Under the pieces are notes generated by a model that saw only the letters and a list, made by a program, of their open reading frames with translations, made no database searches and was not told where the DNA came from. From contig NZ_JAYWCU010000160.1 in the NCBI RefSeq assembly GCF_043780375.1, positions 1 to 47,125 of the forward strand: a stretch of DNA of 47,125 nt. Direction: 5' to 3'. Positions within the stretch are counted from its first letter, which is position 1, and each line of letters starts with the position of its first letter. The position numbers and the translations under genes were made by a program. The stretch is from Emticicia sp043780375 (GTDB lineage: Bacteria; Bacteroidota; Bacteroidia; Cytophagales; Spirosomataceae). Positions 17,302 to 26,705 of this stretch are shown piece after piece.

Positions 17302-18486
17302 CTACTCCCCATAAATCCTCTTCCCACTCGCCCACAAACCAACCAAAGAGCCAAGACTTAGTACCCAAAAAACAGCCAAATTTTCGGGAAATTTTGCCAA
17401 AAGAAAATCTATCAATTGAATAGAAACGATAGTAATGGCAAAGCCAATGCTTGTTATGAGCGTAATGATGCTGCCACGCCGCTCAGGCAAAGCAAAACGA
17501 GAAACCAAAGTAGAAAATTGCGGAGAATCGCCCACCACAGTAATGCCCCAAATGAGCATTAATACAGAAAAGATGTACAATGAAGAACCAACAACAAATG
17601 GTAAAAGCAAGCAACAAACGCCCGAAGTGAAGAGTTGAAACAAAGCAACTTTCCCACTACCAAATTTCAGTGAGAGTAATCCTCCCCACCAACAGCCCAA
17701 AAAACCAACTACAATAGTTGCAAAGATTACCATTGGAATATTAATGACATATTCAGGGTGAAAATGTGCATAAATCTTCCAAATTGCTGGAAGAAATGCC
17801 CAAAAAGCATATAATTCCCACATGTGACCAAAATAACCAAAGGCGGCAGCACGAAGTTCGGGAAATTTAAAAATGGCAGTTAAGGCTTTAATTGAAAATT
17901 GATTTCGCTGAATAGGAAGTGCTTTATCGGGTAGAAATGACCAAAGCAAGAATCCACCAAAGAGAGAAAAGAGGCTTATCCAAAACAGAAAATCTTTCCA
18001 AGGAAGTTCAAAACTAATACCTTTCAGCAAGTAAGGAAATGACTTGCCAAGCACCAAAGCCCCGACCAAATAACCCATTGCTCGACCCAAATCTTTGCCG
18101 TACCAATCGGAGGCGATTTTCATTCCGATTGGATAAATTCCTGCTAAAAAAAGCCCTGTCAGAAAGCGACTTGACAGCACAAAAAATGGATTAAGCGGTA
18201 AAAAAGCTACGCTAACATTTGCCAATGCTCCTAAAACTGCCGAAATTAGAAAAAGCCTAGAACTCAAAACTCGTTCGGGTACGGCAAAGATTGCATTGAG
18301 TAATGTACCGATAATAAAGCCCAATTGTACTGCTGATGTGAGCCAGCCACCTAATTTTACGCCTAATTCTGCTTCGATTTGTCCTGCCACAGCATTGCCC
18401 GACAGCCAAAGAGTAGTTGAAGCGAATTGGGCAAAAACGAGCATTAAAAGAAAATTAGAGGGGCGTTTAGGGTTTATTGGTGGCAA
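17302..18486 (-). CDS. Major facilitator superfamily transporter
   Basis: A 394-residue, 12-helix inner-membrane transporter. Helix 1 reads FLLMLVFAQFASTTLWLSGNA. Other hydrophobic helices follow at regular spacing, with a GxxxA-rich helix 4-5 region (FLTGLFLAGIYPIGMKIASDW) and the loop GRAMGYLVGALVLGKSFPYLL. The substrate is not evident from sequence. The frame opens with a TTG codon at 18484-18486: a stop lies a few codons upstream, no in-frame ATG precedes it, and the first internal ATG (codon 15) would cut into helix 1. TTG is therefore the likely start. It is monocistronic, lying between the IS30 relic and the PBP gene. Confidence 0.85.
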   Translation of the reverse strand: MPPINPKRPSNFLLMLVFAQFASTTLWLSGNAVAGQIEAELGVKLGGWLTSAVQLGFIIGTLLNAIFAVPERVLSSRLFLISAVLGALANVSVAFLPLNPFFVLSSRFLTGLFLAGIYPIGMKIASDWYGKDLGRAMGYLVGALVLGKSFPYLLKGISFELPWKDFLFWISLFSLFGGFLLWSFLPDKALPIQRNQFSIKALTAIFKFPELRAAAFGYFGHMWELYAFWAFLPAIWKIYAHFHPEYVINIPMVIFATIVVGFLGCWWGGLLSLKFGSGKVALFQLFTSGVCCLLLPFVVGSSLYIFSVLMLIWGITVVGDSPQFSTLVSRFALPERRGSIITLITSIGFAITIVSIQLIDFLLAKFPENLAVFWVLSLGSLVGLWASGKRIYGE

Positions 18487-18678
18487 AATGAACTTGTTTT
18501 AGGAATACTTAAAAATTATTCTGTTTAATATTTAAGTAAATTTTTTTGCCAAATCAAAAAAGACGAAATTTAGCAAGCTAAATAAGTTTTTTTTGATGCA
18601 GAGTGGCGAAAAAAGCAAATAAATCAACGGAGTTATTTTTTAAGCGTTCCTTAGTATAAAAATCGTTAATTTCTTTCC

Positions 18679-21000
18679 CTACAATTGGTCATCATCAGCG
18701 GGCTTTACTGTTGGTGGCGTGTATTTTTGAGTCGAATCAATGTAACCTCCTCCTTCGCCAGCCGTATAAACGCAGTCGCCTGAAATTGATACTGTTGAAG
18801 GCTTCAAAAAAGTGCCTTTTTTGTATTCTAAAGTCTTATCGGCATACACTTTCTGAAAAAATGCTCCCCAAGTTGGCATCGAAAGCCTTGCTCCCTGACC
18901 GAGATTTATATCTCTAAAGTGAATCGTCGGGTCGTCGCCACCTGTCCAGCCACCTGCTACAAGCGTTGGAGTAATGCCCATAAACCAACCATCCGAAAAG
19001 TTGGAAGTTGTACCTGTTTTAGCAGCAATTTCGTTTCCATCCAAAACCCCATATCTTCCCAATCCTGCGGCAGTTCCGCCAGGCTGCGTAGCTCCACGCA
19101 TCAAATGTATCATTTTATAAGCCGTTTCTTGACTAATAACTTCCTTACTATCTGAGTAATACTCTTTTATTATTTCCCCATTTTTATCTTCTATTCGGGT
19201 TACAAAAATCGGCTCGGTAAACTTTCCTTGATTAGCAAAAACACAATATCCCGACATCAATTCAAACAACGAAACATCTCCAATACCCAAGCATATTGCA
19301 GGGACTTCAGGCAAATAGCTCTTAATTCCTAATTTATGAGCATATTTTATAACATTTGAAGCCTTAAATTGATTGATAAGGTAAGCACTAACTGTATTGA
19401 TTGACTGTCCCAACGCCTGTCGAAGTGTAAGCGAACGATATGAATATTTGCCATCAGAGTTTTTAGGAGTCCAACTTCCCCCTGGAATCGGAATCGTAAT
19501 TGGTTGATCAATCACTTGTTCGCAAGTCGAAAAGCCATTATCAATAGCCGTTACATAAACAAAAGGCTTGAAAGTAGAACCTGGCTGACGCTTACCTTGA
19601 TATACATGGTCATATTTGAAATATTTATAATTAATTCCACCAACCCAAGCCTTAATTTGACCATTACGAGGATCCATTGCCAAGAAACTTGAATGTAAGA
19701 AATATTTATAGTGCCGAATTGAATCTAATGTTGAAAGTAAAGTATCTCTTTCTCCTTGCCAAGTAAATACCCGCATTTTAGTAGGTTTATTCAGTTCACG
19801 CCATACTTTAGTCTCATTACCATCAAAAGCTTCTTTCAATTCTCGAAACCGACTTGTTGTTTTGACAATATTTTCTATATAATTAGGTATTTCTACATAT
19901 TTCCCTTCTCTTGTCTTCGATTCTAACGACCACGGACGACCTTTGCCTTTCCAGTGAGCATAAAATTTCTTTTGCTGGTCTTTCATATTTTCCCGCAAAG
20001 CTTCTTCGGCATAAGTTTGCATGTGCGAGTCAATAGTTGTATAAATTTTGAAGCCTTTTGCATGAATATCATTTTCGGTATAACCTTCTTTTTTTAGCCA
20101 ATCTTTCAAGAACTGACGAAAGTAAGGTGCCGGTCCAGAATTATGACTTTCAGGTGAATAATTAAGTACAACTGGTTTTCGTTTAAACATTTCGCCTTGT
20201 TCGAGTGAAATTTTATTGTATTTTACCATTTGGTCAAAAACAATATTCCGACGATTTTTTGCTGCTTCTGGGTGTAATTTTGGATTAAATCTTGAGGGGT
20301 TTTGACACATTCCAACCAACATTGCAGCCTCTTCCTGATTCAATTCGCTTGGTTCTTTCTTGAAGTAAGTTTTTGATGCCGATTTAATACCCAAAGCGTT
20401 ACTACTAAACTCAACGGTATTTAAGTATTTTTCCATAATTTCCTGCTTCGTATAGCGGCGTTCCAACTTAATAGCAGTAATCCATTCTTTGGTTTTGATT
20501 AGCAATTGCTTTAAACCAGGAATATAATAAAATGGACCTTTGTAGAAATCTGTTTCACGAAGTTTGAATAAATTCTTGGCTAATTGCTGCGAAATTGTAC
20601 TTCCCCCACCTTTACTCTGACCAGTTAAAACACCTGTAACTGCACGCAAGGTACTACGTGCATCAATGCCCGAATGAATGGTAAAACGAACATCTTCGGT
20701 AGCTACAAGAGCATTAATAACATTTGGTGAAAGTTCATTGAAATCAATCGGGCTACGGTTTTCGTAGAAAAACTTCCCGATAACTATGCCATCGGAAGAA
20801 ATTATTTCGGAAGCCACATCACTTTTTGGATTATCAATATCTTCCAAACTTGGCATTTTACCAAATAGCCAAAAAAGGTTAAAATTTACGGCAATCAAAT
20901 AAATAATGAATGCAATAGAGCTATATTTAGTATATTTCCAAATTTTGGAAATGATATTTTGGTACTTGCCTTTTTCTAATTCAGGAAGGGATACTTTCAT
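18679..21000 (-). CDS. Bifunctional class A penicillin-binding protein (PBP1A-like transglycosylase/transpeptidase)
   Basis: A 773-residue cell-wall synthase that polymerises lipid II and cross-links the glycan strands in the periplasm. A short cytoplasmic tail and one TM helix (about 22-45) are followed by a GT51 domain with ATEDVRFTIHSGID (catalytic Glu), GGGSTISQQLAKNL, and ERRYTKQEIMEKYLN. The transpeptidase domain has QPGSTFKPFVY (S-x-x-K nucleophile), QSINTVSAY (S-x-N) and AKTGTTSNFSDGWFMG (K-T-G). All catalytic motifs are present, so the protein should be active. ATG 21000 replaces a longer frame starting at TTG 21030. A short Pro/Asp-rich tail ends the protein. Confidence 0.93.
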   Translation of the reverse strand: MKVSLPELEKGKYQNIISKIWKYTKYSSIAFIIYLIAVNFNLFWLFGKMPSLEDIDNPKSDVASEIISSDGIVIGKFFYENRSPIDFNELSPNVINALVATEDVRFTIHSGIDARSTLRAVTGVLTGQSKGGGSTISQQLAKNLFKLRETDFYKGPFYYIPGLKQLLIKTKEWITAIKLERRYTKQEIMEKYLNTVEFSSNALGIKSASKTYFKKEPSELNQEEAAMLVGMCQNPSRFNPKLHPEAAKNRRNIVFDQMVKYNKISLEQGEMFKRKPVVLNYSPESHNSGPAPYFRQFLKDWLKKEGYTENDIHAKGFKIYTTIDSHMQTYAEEALRENMKDQQKKFYAHWKGKGRPWSLESKTREGKYVEIPNYIENIVKTTSRFRELKEAFDGNETKVWRELNKPTKMRVFTWQGERDTLLSTLDSIRHYKYFLHSSFLAMDPRNGQIKAWVGGINYKYFKYDHVYQGKRQPGSTFKPFVYVTAIDNGFSTCEQVIDQPITIPIPGGSWTPKNSDGKYSYRSLTLRQALGQSINTVSAYLINQFKASNVIKYAHKLGIKSYLPEVPAICLGIGDVSLFELMSGYCVFANQGKFTEPIFVTRIEDKNGEIIKEYYSDSKEVISQETAYKMIHLMRGATQPGGTAAGLGRYGVLDGNEIAAKTGTTSNFSDGWFMGITPTLVAGGWTGGDDPTIHFRDINLGQGARLSMPTWGAFFQKVYADKTLEYKKGTFLKPSTVSISGDCVYTAGEGGGYIDSTQKYTPPTVKPADDDQL

Positions 21001-21123
21001 TTTTATTGGTTGATGGGTGTTAAAGCACAATTATAAACATAGAATGTTGCAGTTCTACATTTTATCTCTCAATAGTTTATAAAAGCGTTTATTAATAATT
21101 AATGGATTTTTCAACTCAGCACA

Positions 21124-22083
21124 CTATACCTCTTCCTCAATCAAATATTCGTCTTTCTTGAAATTTTGTTTGACAAATAATTCGCCAATAAAACCAGCCA
21201 AAAATAACTGCGTTCCGATGATGATTGCTACCAAGGCAAGAAAATAAAGTGGGTTGTCGGTTACATTTCTATATCGTAAACCTTGACTAATATTATATAG
21301 TTTTTCAAAAAGTAAATAAATTGCCAAAATACTACCAACTAAAAATGAAAGCACGCCCATTGTACCGAAAAAGTGCATCGGACGGCGGCCAAATTTATTG
21401 ACAAAAGCAACAGTCAGTAAATCAAGAAAACCGAAAATAAAACGTTCGAGTCCAAATTTTGTTGTACCATATTTACGAGCTTGGTGCTGAACAACTTTCT
21501 CGCCTATTTTCTTAAAACCATTCCATTTAGCAATAATAGGAATGTTGCGGTGCATTTCGCCATAAATCGTAATACTTTTTACAACTCTTGACTTATATGC
21601 CTTCAAACCACAATTAAAATCATGTAATGGCACACCTGATACCCAACGAGAAATACCATTGAAAAGTTTAGTTGGAAGTGTTTTTGTGATTGGGTCGTAA
21701 CGCTTCTTTTTCCAGCCAGAAACCAAGTCGAAACCATCTTCTATTATCATGCGATAAAGCTCAGGAATTTCGTCGGGACTATCTTGCAAATCAGCATCCA
21801 TCGTAATCACAACATCACCTTTGGTGTGAATAAATGCTGTTTGAAGAGCCGCTGTTTTTCCATAATTACGAATAAACTTAAACCCCCTAACTGCATGATT
21901 ATTAGCCGACATTGCCTTAATTACTTCCCAAGAATCATCATCACTTCCATCATCAACAAACAAAATTTCATAAGAAAAATGATGCTTTGCCATTACCCTC
22001 ACAATCCAATCATGGAGCTCAAGTAGTGATTCGGCTTCATTATAAAGAGGCACAACGATTGATATTTGAAGCGGTTGGTTCAT
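21124..22083 (-). CDS. Family 2 glycosyltransferase with C-terminal membrane helices (GtrB/DPM1-like)
   Basis: A 319-residue polyprenyl-phosphate glycosyltransferase. The N-terminal GT-A fold has ISIVVPLYNEAESL, EILFVDDGSDDDSW, the metal-binding VITMDADLQDSPDEIP (DAD near residue 97) and SGWKKKRYDP. Two C-terminal TM helices follow (about 232-257 and 268-292), and the protein ends with acidic residues. Such enzymes transfer a sugar from a nucleotide donor to undecaprenyl phosphate on the cytoplasmic face, feeding lipid A, O-antigen or exopolysaccharide modification. No flippase or acceptor gene is adjacent, so the product is unknown. It lies on the same strand as the PBP gene, about 120 bases upstream. 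Confidence 0.9.
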   Translation of the reverse strand: MNQPLQISIVVPLYNEAESLLELHDWIVRVMAKHHFSYEILFVDDGSDDDSWEVIKAMSANNHAVRGFKFIRNYGKTAALQTAFIHTKGDVVITMDADLQDSPDEIPELYRMIIEDGFDLVSGWKKKRYDPITKTLPTKLFNGISRWVSGVPLHDFNCGLKAYKSRVVKSITIYGEMHRNIPIIAKWNGFKKIGEKVVQHQARKYGTTKFGLERFIFGFLDLLTVAFVNKFGRRPMHFFGTMGVLSFLVGSILAIYLLFEKLYNISQGLRYRNVTDNPLYFLALVAIIIGTQLFLAGFIGELFVKQNFKKDEYLIEEEV

Positions 22084-22105
22084 TTTTAACGATCAGCTTT
22101 AAGCC

Positions 22106-22132
22106 GTTAGCAAAAGTTTTTTTTTTGCTAAC
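22106..22132. repeat. Perfect 10-bp inverted repeat upstream of the glycosyltransferase
   Basis: GTTAGCAAAA and TTTTGCTAAC flank a T-rich loop (27 bases overall), between the methyltransferase and glycosyltransferase genes. It may be a weak terminator of the upstream gene or a regulatory stem. Confidence 0.5.
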
Positions 22133-22190
22133 TATTTTTATTCGGTTTAGATGATAAAAGGTGTCTTTTTAGCTAATTGCCAACAACTCT

Positions 22191-22901
22191 TTAAAATATC
22201 AAATAATAATCTTTCAATAAAGCTCGGAAGTCTTCCGAGTAGGTTTTACTACCTTTTTCGTGAATCTCTAACGTTTCTTCGGGATAATCATGTATTTGTA
22301 AGTTTTGAAAAGTAGCAATTATCCTAAAAATTGGTTTTGATTCATCATGTCGAATCAATATTTTTTTTGACAAATATAATTCTTTTTTTTGTGCTAATCG
22401 AATCAATTTTTCTACCTCAAAAGGGGGCAAAAGCACTACAAATTTACCATCAGGTCTCAATAAGCGTACCACAGAATCTATTAATGCCTCTAACGTCAAT
22501 TCAACCGCATGAAGAGCTTTGTTTGCCTGACTATCAGGCGATTTTAAGGATTTTTGGTAAAAAGGTGGATTGGAAACGATTAAATCATAGCCCTGCGGAG
22601 AAGAATACGATTTAATATCTTGATGAAAAACTGTAATTTTATCGCTAAATTTACTTTCCGACACATTGTTAACCGCTTGACTATAAGCATTTTCTTCAAT
22701 TTCTACGGCATCAATATTTGCCTCAGACCTTTGAGCGAGCATTAACGCCAAAAGCCCTGTACCTGTGCCAATATCCAAAATATTTTTTACATTTTCAACA
22801 TCTGTCGAAGCACCAAAAATACAAGCATCCGTGCAAACTTTCATAGCACAGCGATTTTGATGAATTGTAAAATGTTTGAATGTAAAGGAGTTATTTGGCA
22901 T
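22191..22901 (-). CDS. yfiC: tRNA1(Val) (adenine(37)-N6)-methyltransferase
   Basis: A 236-residue class I SAM-dependent methyltransferase of the YfiC/TrmN6 family, which methylates A37 of tRNA-Val in the cytoplasm. Motif I is ILDIGTGTGLLALMLAQR (SAM binding, about 40-57). The catalytic N6-adenine motif NPPF occurs in DLIVSNPPFYQKS (about 107-119). The family-typical N-terminus FTFKHFTIHQNRCAMKVCTDACIFGA is represented by FKHFTIHQNRCAMKV and TDACIFGA. Length fits the family. It is an isolated housekeeping gene on the minus strand, upstream of the glycosyltransferase. Confidence 0.9.
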   Translation of the reverse strand: MPNNSFTFKHFTIHQNRCAMKVCTDACIFGASTDVENVKNILDIGTGTGLLALMLAQRSEANIDAVEIEENAYSQAVNNVSESKFSDKITVFHQDIKSYSSPQGYDLIVSNPPFYQKSLKSPDSQANKALHAVELTLEALIDSVVRLLRPDGKFVVLLPPFEVEKLIRLAQKKELYLSKKILIRHDESKPIFRIIATFQNLQIHDYPEETLEIHEKGSKTYSEDFRALLKDYYLIF

Positions 22902-22912
22902 TTTTAATTAAA

Positions 22913-22983
22913 TATGAGATACGGGATATGGGATTCGAGACAAATTTTAAAAAAAACTTGTATCCCGATTCTTGTATCTCCTA
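22913..22983. repeat. Imperfect intergenic palindrome with GAGATAC/GGGAT words
   Basis: The left arm GAGATACGGGATATGGGAT is mirrored, imperfectly, by ATCCCGATTCTTGTATCTC on the right, with an A/T-rich centre. It fills the gap between rnhA and the methyltransferase gene. The arms are made of short repeated words. Confidence 0.6.
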
Positions 22984-22991
22984 TCTAGAAA

Positions 22992-23621
22992 TTATTTCCT
23001 TCCAAAATCAGCAGGATTTTCACCCCAATAATCAGTTTCCCATTTTAGCACTTTATTTGGGTAGTTATTTTCTTGCAACCACTTTACGGCACGTTCCAAC
23101 AAATCAAAAACTTCGGTATTTCCTGCACCTTCCTCTAATTTTGTATTGGCTTTTTTATTTTTTACCCAACTGATAGCAGTTCGGGAGTCAGAATAAATTG
23201 GTAAGAGAGAATTGTTTTTTTTTAAATGAGCCAAAGCATGAACAATCGCCAAAAACTCACCGATATTATTGGTTGCTTGAGGAAATGGCCCTTTGTGAAA
23301 AAGTCGTGCCTTGGTTTTAAGATAAAAACCTTGGTATTCCATATCTTTTTTTACCGAATTCCAAGCAGCATCAACTACAACCGACTCTACATTTGGTGGC
23401 GGAAAACCAGATTTTAAGAGTTTGGTTTGCTTCTGCTCTGCTTTCTGAACATGCTTCCAATAGTTTTCTACTAAAGCCTTTTCTGCTTCACTTTTCGAGT
23501 CGAAAGCCTTATATTTTGCTCCCTGAACTCCCTCAACTTGCCTTTTTGCTTCGTCCCATGAGTCATAAACTCCTTTCTTACGACCCTCCCAAACGGTATA
23601 AAACTTTTGTTTCTTTGCCAT
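22992..23621 (-). CDS. rnhA: Ribonuclease H1 with viroplasmin-like N-terminal hybrid-binding domain
   Basis: A 209-residue nuclease that removes RNA from RNA-DNA hybrids. The N-terminal caulimovirus-type domain (about 3-52: KFYTVWEGRKKGVYDSWDEA, then KYKAFDSKSEAEKAL) binds the hybrid. The catalytic RNase H fold follows, with Asp84 (VDAAW), Glu122 (NIGEFLAI), Asp145 (YSDSRTA) and Asp205 (NPADFGRK), a complete D-E-D-D set. The ATG at 23621 (MAKKQK) matches the family N-terminus; an in-frame ATG ten codons upstream adds an unrelated leader. This two-domain form is common in Bacteroidota and replaces the single-domain enzyme of Escherichia coli. Confidence 0.93.
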   Translation of the reverse strand: MAKKQKFYTVWEGRKKGVYDSWDEAKRQVEGVQGAKYKAFDSKSEAEKALVENYWKHVQKAEQKQTKLLKSGFPPPNVESVVVDAAWNSVKKDMEYQGFYLKTKARLFHKGPFPQATNNIGEFLAIVHALAHLKKNNSLLPIYSDSRTAISWVKNKKANTKLEEGAGNTEVFDLLERAVKWLQENNYPNKVLKWETDYWGENPADFGRK

Positions 23622-23773
23622 TTTGCAAAATTGCAGAAATTTGTTGTTCAAAAAAGTAAGTGAGTAAAAAAAATGATAAAATTTTTGTTTTTATAAACAA
23701 GTAAGACTTGGGTCGAGCTTTAACTGACGATTAGAAGCCGAATTATGAAAACAATTCTAAATCAATATTTCTG

Positions 23774-23781
23774 TACCTTTG
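23774..23781 (+). promoter_or_regulatory. Possible -7 element of the helicase gene (near-leaderless)
   Basis: TACCTTTG matches TAnnTTTG exactly and ends four bases before the ATG at 23785, so transcription would start at or just inside the start codon. No TTG is found at the expected -33 distance, so this may be chance. Confidence 0.3.
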
Positions 23782-23784
23782 TGT

Positions 23785-25686
23785 ATGAATTATTTCAAAA
23801 AATTACTTGATTTGCTAAAAACTGAGCGTGAAGAAGACCACAATCAGTATCGAAAACTCACCGAACAATCTTCTGTTGCCGAGCGACGAGCCAATGGACT
23901 TACGTGGTATCCTGTTGCTATCAGAGGCTCAGAAATGAGTCGTGGCGATTACCTGACTGTAGAAATAGAAAGAACCACGCATCAAGATATTTCGCACCAA
24001 CTTCGCACAGGAATGCCCGCTGTTTTTTTTGGCAATCACGACCCAAAAACCGACCGTGTAGAAGGAACGATTTCTCACCAAAATGGAAACCGATTAAAAA
24101 TTACACTTCGTACCGACGAATTGCCAGACTTTGCCCGTGATGGAAAATTAGGCATTGACGTACTTTTTGATGATAATAGTTATGATGAAATGCAAGCCGC
24201 ACTCAAAATTGCAAATGATTCGGCTGAAAAACCTGAAGGAAATTTGATAAGGGTTTTGACTGGTGAAAAGCAGCCAACATTTCATTTAGATTTGCCAAAA
24301 TATGACATTCCAAAACTCAATACTTCGCAGCGTTCTGCGGTTCATAAAATACTTTCAGCCAATGAGTTAGCAATCGTGCATGGCCCACCAGGAACTGGCA
24401 AAACTACCACTTTAGTACAAGCAATCAAAGCACTAATCAAACAAGACCATAAACAGATATTGGTAGTTGCACCAAGCAATACAGCTGTTGATTTATTGAG
24501 CGAAAAACTCCACGAAGAAGGTTTGAATGTGCTACGAGTTGGAAATCCTGCACGGGTTACTGAGCGATTATTGTCGCTAACTTTGGATGCTAAAATGTCG
24601 GAACACCCGATGATAAAAAATGCCAAAATACTAAAAAAACAAGCCAATGAATACAAAAATATGGCTCATAAATACAAAAAAAGTTTTGGAAAATCGGAGC
24701 GTGACCAACGTAAGTTATTGTTTGAAGAAGCCCACAAAATTATGAAAGAAGTGGGCAATACAGAGCAGTATATTATTGATGATTTGGTAGCAAAAGCTCA
24801 GGTAATTACAGCAACTTTAGTCGGCTCAAATCATTATACGGTGCGAAATATAAAATTTCATACAGTAGTTATTGACGAAGCTGGACAAGCTTTAGAACCC
24901 GCTTGTTGGATCTCGATTTTGAAAGCTCAAAAGTTAATTTTAGCAGGTGACCACTGCCAATTAGCCCCTACTATTAAGTCAAACGAAGCAGCAAAAAATG
25001 GACTCTCGACTACACTTTTAGAAAAATGCGTAGCTCTTCATCCCGAAGCAGTAACGCTTTTGGAAGAACAATACCGCATGAATGAGCAAATAATGACTCA
25101 TTCGTCAAAGGTTTTCTATAATAATCAACTAAAAGCCCATGAATCAGTTGCCAAACATTTGCTTTTTGCCAATGATGCACCTTTGGCCTTTATTGATACG
25201 GCTGGATGTAGTTTTGATGAAAAACTTGATGGTACAAGTACGACGAACCCCGAAGAAGCTGCATTTTTATTTAAGCATTTGAATCTTTTTGTTAATGAAT
25301 TAAAGACTCATTTTTCAAAAGACAACTTTCCAAGTATTGCAATTATTTCGCCTTATAAACAGCAAATCAATATTCTAAAAGAACAACTCGGACATTCACC
25401 CGATTTACAGAATTATTTGAGCAAAATTTCAGTAAATACGATTGATAGTTTTCAAGGGCAAGAGCGAGATATTGTTTATATAAGTCTTACCAGAAGTAAT
25501 ACCGAAGGAGCAATTGGCTTTCTGTCTGACATTCGCCGAATGAACGTAGCTATGACTCGTGCCCGAAAAAAATTAGTTATTATTGGCGATAGTGCAACAC
25601 TGGCAAGCTCGCCTTTTTATGCCGATTTTATTGCTTTTTCGCAGAAAATTGATGCATATTTTAGTGCTTGGGAGTTTCAAAATTAA
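23785..25686 (+). CDS. UPF1/IGHMBP2-like superfamily 1B DNA/RNA helicase
   Basis: A 633-residue helicase. After an N-terminal beta-barrel-like region (about 1-160, RRANGLTWYPVAIRGSE, as in SMUBP-2-type proteins) come the SF1 motifs. These are Q/I LNTSQRSAVHKIL and VHGPPGTGKTTTLVQAI (Walker A, about 204), Ia VVAPSNTAVDLL, II VVIDEAGQALEPACW (DEAG box), III LILAGDHCQLAPT, IV EEQYRMNEQIM, V VNTIDSFQGQERDIV and VI NVAMTRARKKLVIIGD. All ATPase motifs are intact. It should unwind nucleic acid 5' to 3'; its cellular role in bacteria is not established. ATG 23785 is used rather than the in-frame TTG at 23779. It is convergent with the next gene. Confidence 0.92.
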   Translation: MNYFKKLLDLLKTEREEDHNQYRKLTEQSSVAERRANGLTWYPVAIRGSEMSRGDYLTVEIERTTHQDISHQLRTGMPAVFFGNHDPKTDRVEGTISHQNGNRLKITLRTDELPDFARDGKLGIDVLFDDNSYDEMQAALKIANDSAEKPEGNLIRVLTGEKQPTFHLDLPKYDIPKLNTSQRSAVHKILSANELAIVHGPPGTGKTTTLVQAIKALIKQDHKQILVVAPSNTAVDLLSEKLHEEGLNVLRVGNPARVTERLLSLTLDAKMSEHPMIKNAKILKKQANEYKNMAHKYKKSFGKSERDQRKLLFEEAHKIMKEVGNTEQYIIDDLVAKAQVITATLVGSNHYTVRNIKFHTVVIDEAGQALEPACWISILKAQKLILAGDHCQLAPTIKSNEAAKNGLSTTLLEKCVALHPEAVTLLEEQYRMNEQIMTHSSKVFYNNQLKAHESVAKHLLFANDAPLAFIDTAGCSFDEKLDGTSTTNPEEAAFLFKHLNLFVNELKTHFSKDNFPSIAIISPYKQQINILKEQLGHSPDLQNYLSKISVNTIDSFQGQERDIVYISLTRSNTEGAIGFLSDIRRMNVAMTRARKKLVIIGDSATLASSPFYADFIAFSQKIDAYFSAWEFQN

Positions 25687-25704
25687 TTTTGAATGCTTTA
25701 TTTA

Positions 25705-25744
25705 TTGAATGAGTGAATGTTTTTTCTATCATTCACTCATTCAA
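25705..25744. terminator. Bidirectional hairpin between convergent genes
   Basis: A perfect 15-bp stem, TTGAATGAGTGAATG with CATTCACTCATTCAA, encloses a T-rich 10-base loop. It sits midway between the stop codons of the helicase and the hydroxylase gene. It lacks a classic trailing T-tract, so a termination role is inferred from position. Each arm is built from GAATG/GTGAATG words. Confidence 0.65.
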
Positions 25745-25752
25745 AATTGCCC

Positions 25753-26580
25753 CTATTCCCTTGCTACCTTGCGATATTGCTCAAAAGGGATTTTAAGTAA
25801 ACTTCCCAAGCGGGCATTTTCTTCGGGTTTCATGTGCGTATCAATTCCGTAAACAATCTTATCACGGTCGAGCGTCATAAATGTTCCAAAAATTCTGTCC
25901 CAAATTGAGAAGATATTGCCATAATTTGAGTCCGTATAAGGCAATACGTAGTGATGATGTACTTTATGCATATCGGGCGAAACAAGCACCCAACTCATTG
26001 CATTGTCGAGCCATTTTGGAATAACAATATTGGCATGATTAAACTGAGAAAGTAACACCGAAATTGCCTGATACATGAAAACCATCCACATCGGAGCTCC
26101 AGCAATCACGATGCCCATTGTCGTGAAAATAAAACGAAAAACGCTTTCTCCTGGGTGATGACGGTTCGCCGAAGTTGTATCAATATTAGTGTCAGAATGA
26201 TGAATGAGGTGAAAACGCCACATCCATTTCACTTTATGTTCTGTCCAATGCACAAACCATGCTCCTATTAAGTCTAAAAGTAACAAGCCAACGATGGTGA
26301 AAGCCCATAAAGGCATTTCGGGCAACCATTGTAAGATTCCAAAATGATTCTGTACCGTCCAGTTGGCCGATTGTAGCAAAATAAAAGCTAATACAAAATT
26401 GACAATGATTGACGTAATAGTAAAGAAAATATTGACTCCCGCGTGCTTTATTTTATTGTATTTAAACTGGAAAAGCGGAACGGCATATTCAGCCATCCAA
26501 AAGAAGGCAATACCCCCAACTAAAATAATACTACGGTGCGATGAAGGTATGGTGGCAAAATAATCTACTATTTGTTGCAT
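25753..26580 (-). CDS. Fatty acid hydroxylase/sterol desaturase family membrane protein
   Basis: A 275-residue integral membrane di-iron enzyme. The histidine clusters that ligate iron are all visible: HWTEH (about 134-138), HLIHH (about 147-151), HHPGE (about 162) and DMHKVHHHY (about 225-233). Four or five hydrophobic segments surround them. The family hydroxylates or desaturates lipids (sterols, fatty acids, carotenoids, alkylglycerols); no marker allows the substrate to be named. It is a stand-alone gene, convergent with the helicase. It is distinct from the crtZ-type hydroxylase at 44.5 kb, which has a shorter chain and different spacing of His boxes. Confidence 0.88.
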   Translation of the reverse strand: MQQIVDYFATIPSSHRSIILVGGIAFFWMAEYAVPLFQFKYNKIKHAGVNIFFTITSIIVNFVLAFILLQSANWTVQNHFGILQWLPEMPLWAFTIVGLLLLDLIGAWFVHWTEHKVKWMWRFHLIHHSDTNIDTTSANRHHPGESVFRFIFTTMGIVIAGAPMWMVFMYQAISVLLSQFNHANIVIPKWLDNAMSWVLVSPDMHKVHHHYVLPYTDSNYGNIFSIWDRIFGTFMTLDRDKIVYGIDTHMKPEENARLGSLLKIPFEQYRKVARE

Positions 26581-26667
26581 AAAGCTTATAGGGTTTTTAG
26601 TTTATAACCCTAAAAATAATGCAAATGTTTCATAAAACAATGATAAATGTAACAAAACCCCACCCGA

Positions 26668-26686
26668 CCCTCCCCGATGGGGAGGG
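26668..26686. repeat. GC-rich hairpin CCCTCCCC-GAT-GGGGAGGG
   Basis: A perfect 8-bp all-G/C stem with a three-base loop, preceded by CCCCACCCGA. It lies between the secreted nuclease and the hydroxylase gene, both on the minus strand. It is strongly unlike the AT-rich surroundings. On the minus strand it is followed by GTCGGGTGGGGTTTTG, so it could end transcription of the nuclease gene. Confidence 0.7.
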
Positions 26687-26705
26687 CTTTAAAAATATCT
26701 ACTTT

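Noticed and set aside
17302..18444. MFS transporter start at the internal ATG (18444)
   Set aside because: It would remove the front of the first membrane helix; the TTG at 18486 keeps it intact.
23774..23781. Full promoter for the helicase gene
   Set aside because: Only the -7 box is convincing; no TTG is found at a suitable distance, so it is listed at low confidence and not as a complete promoter.
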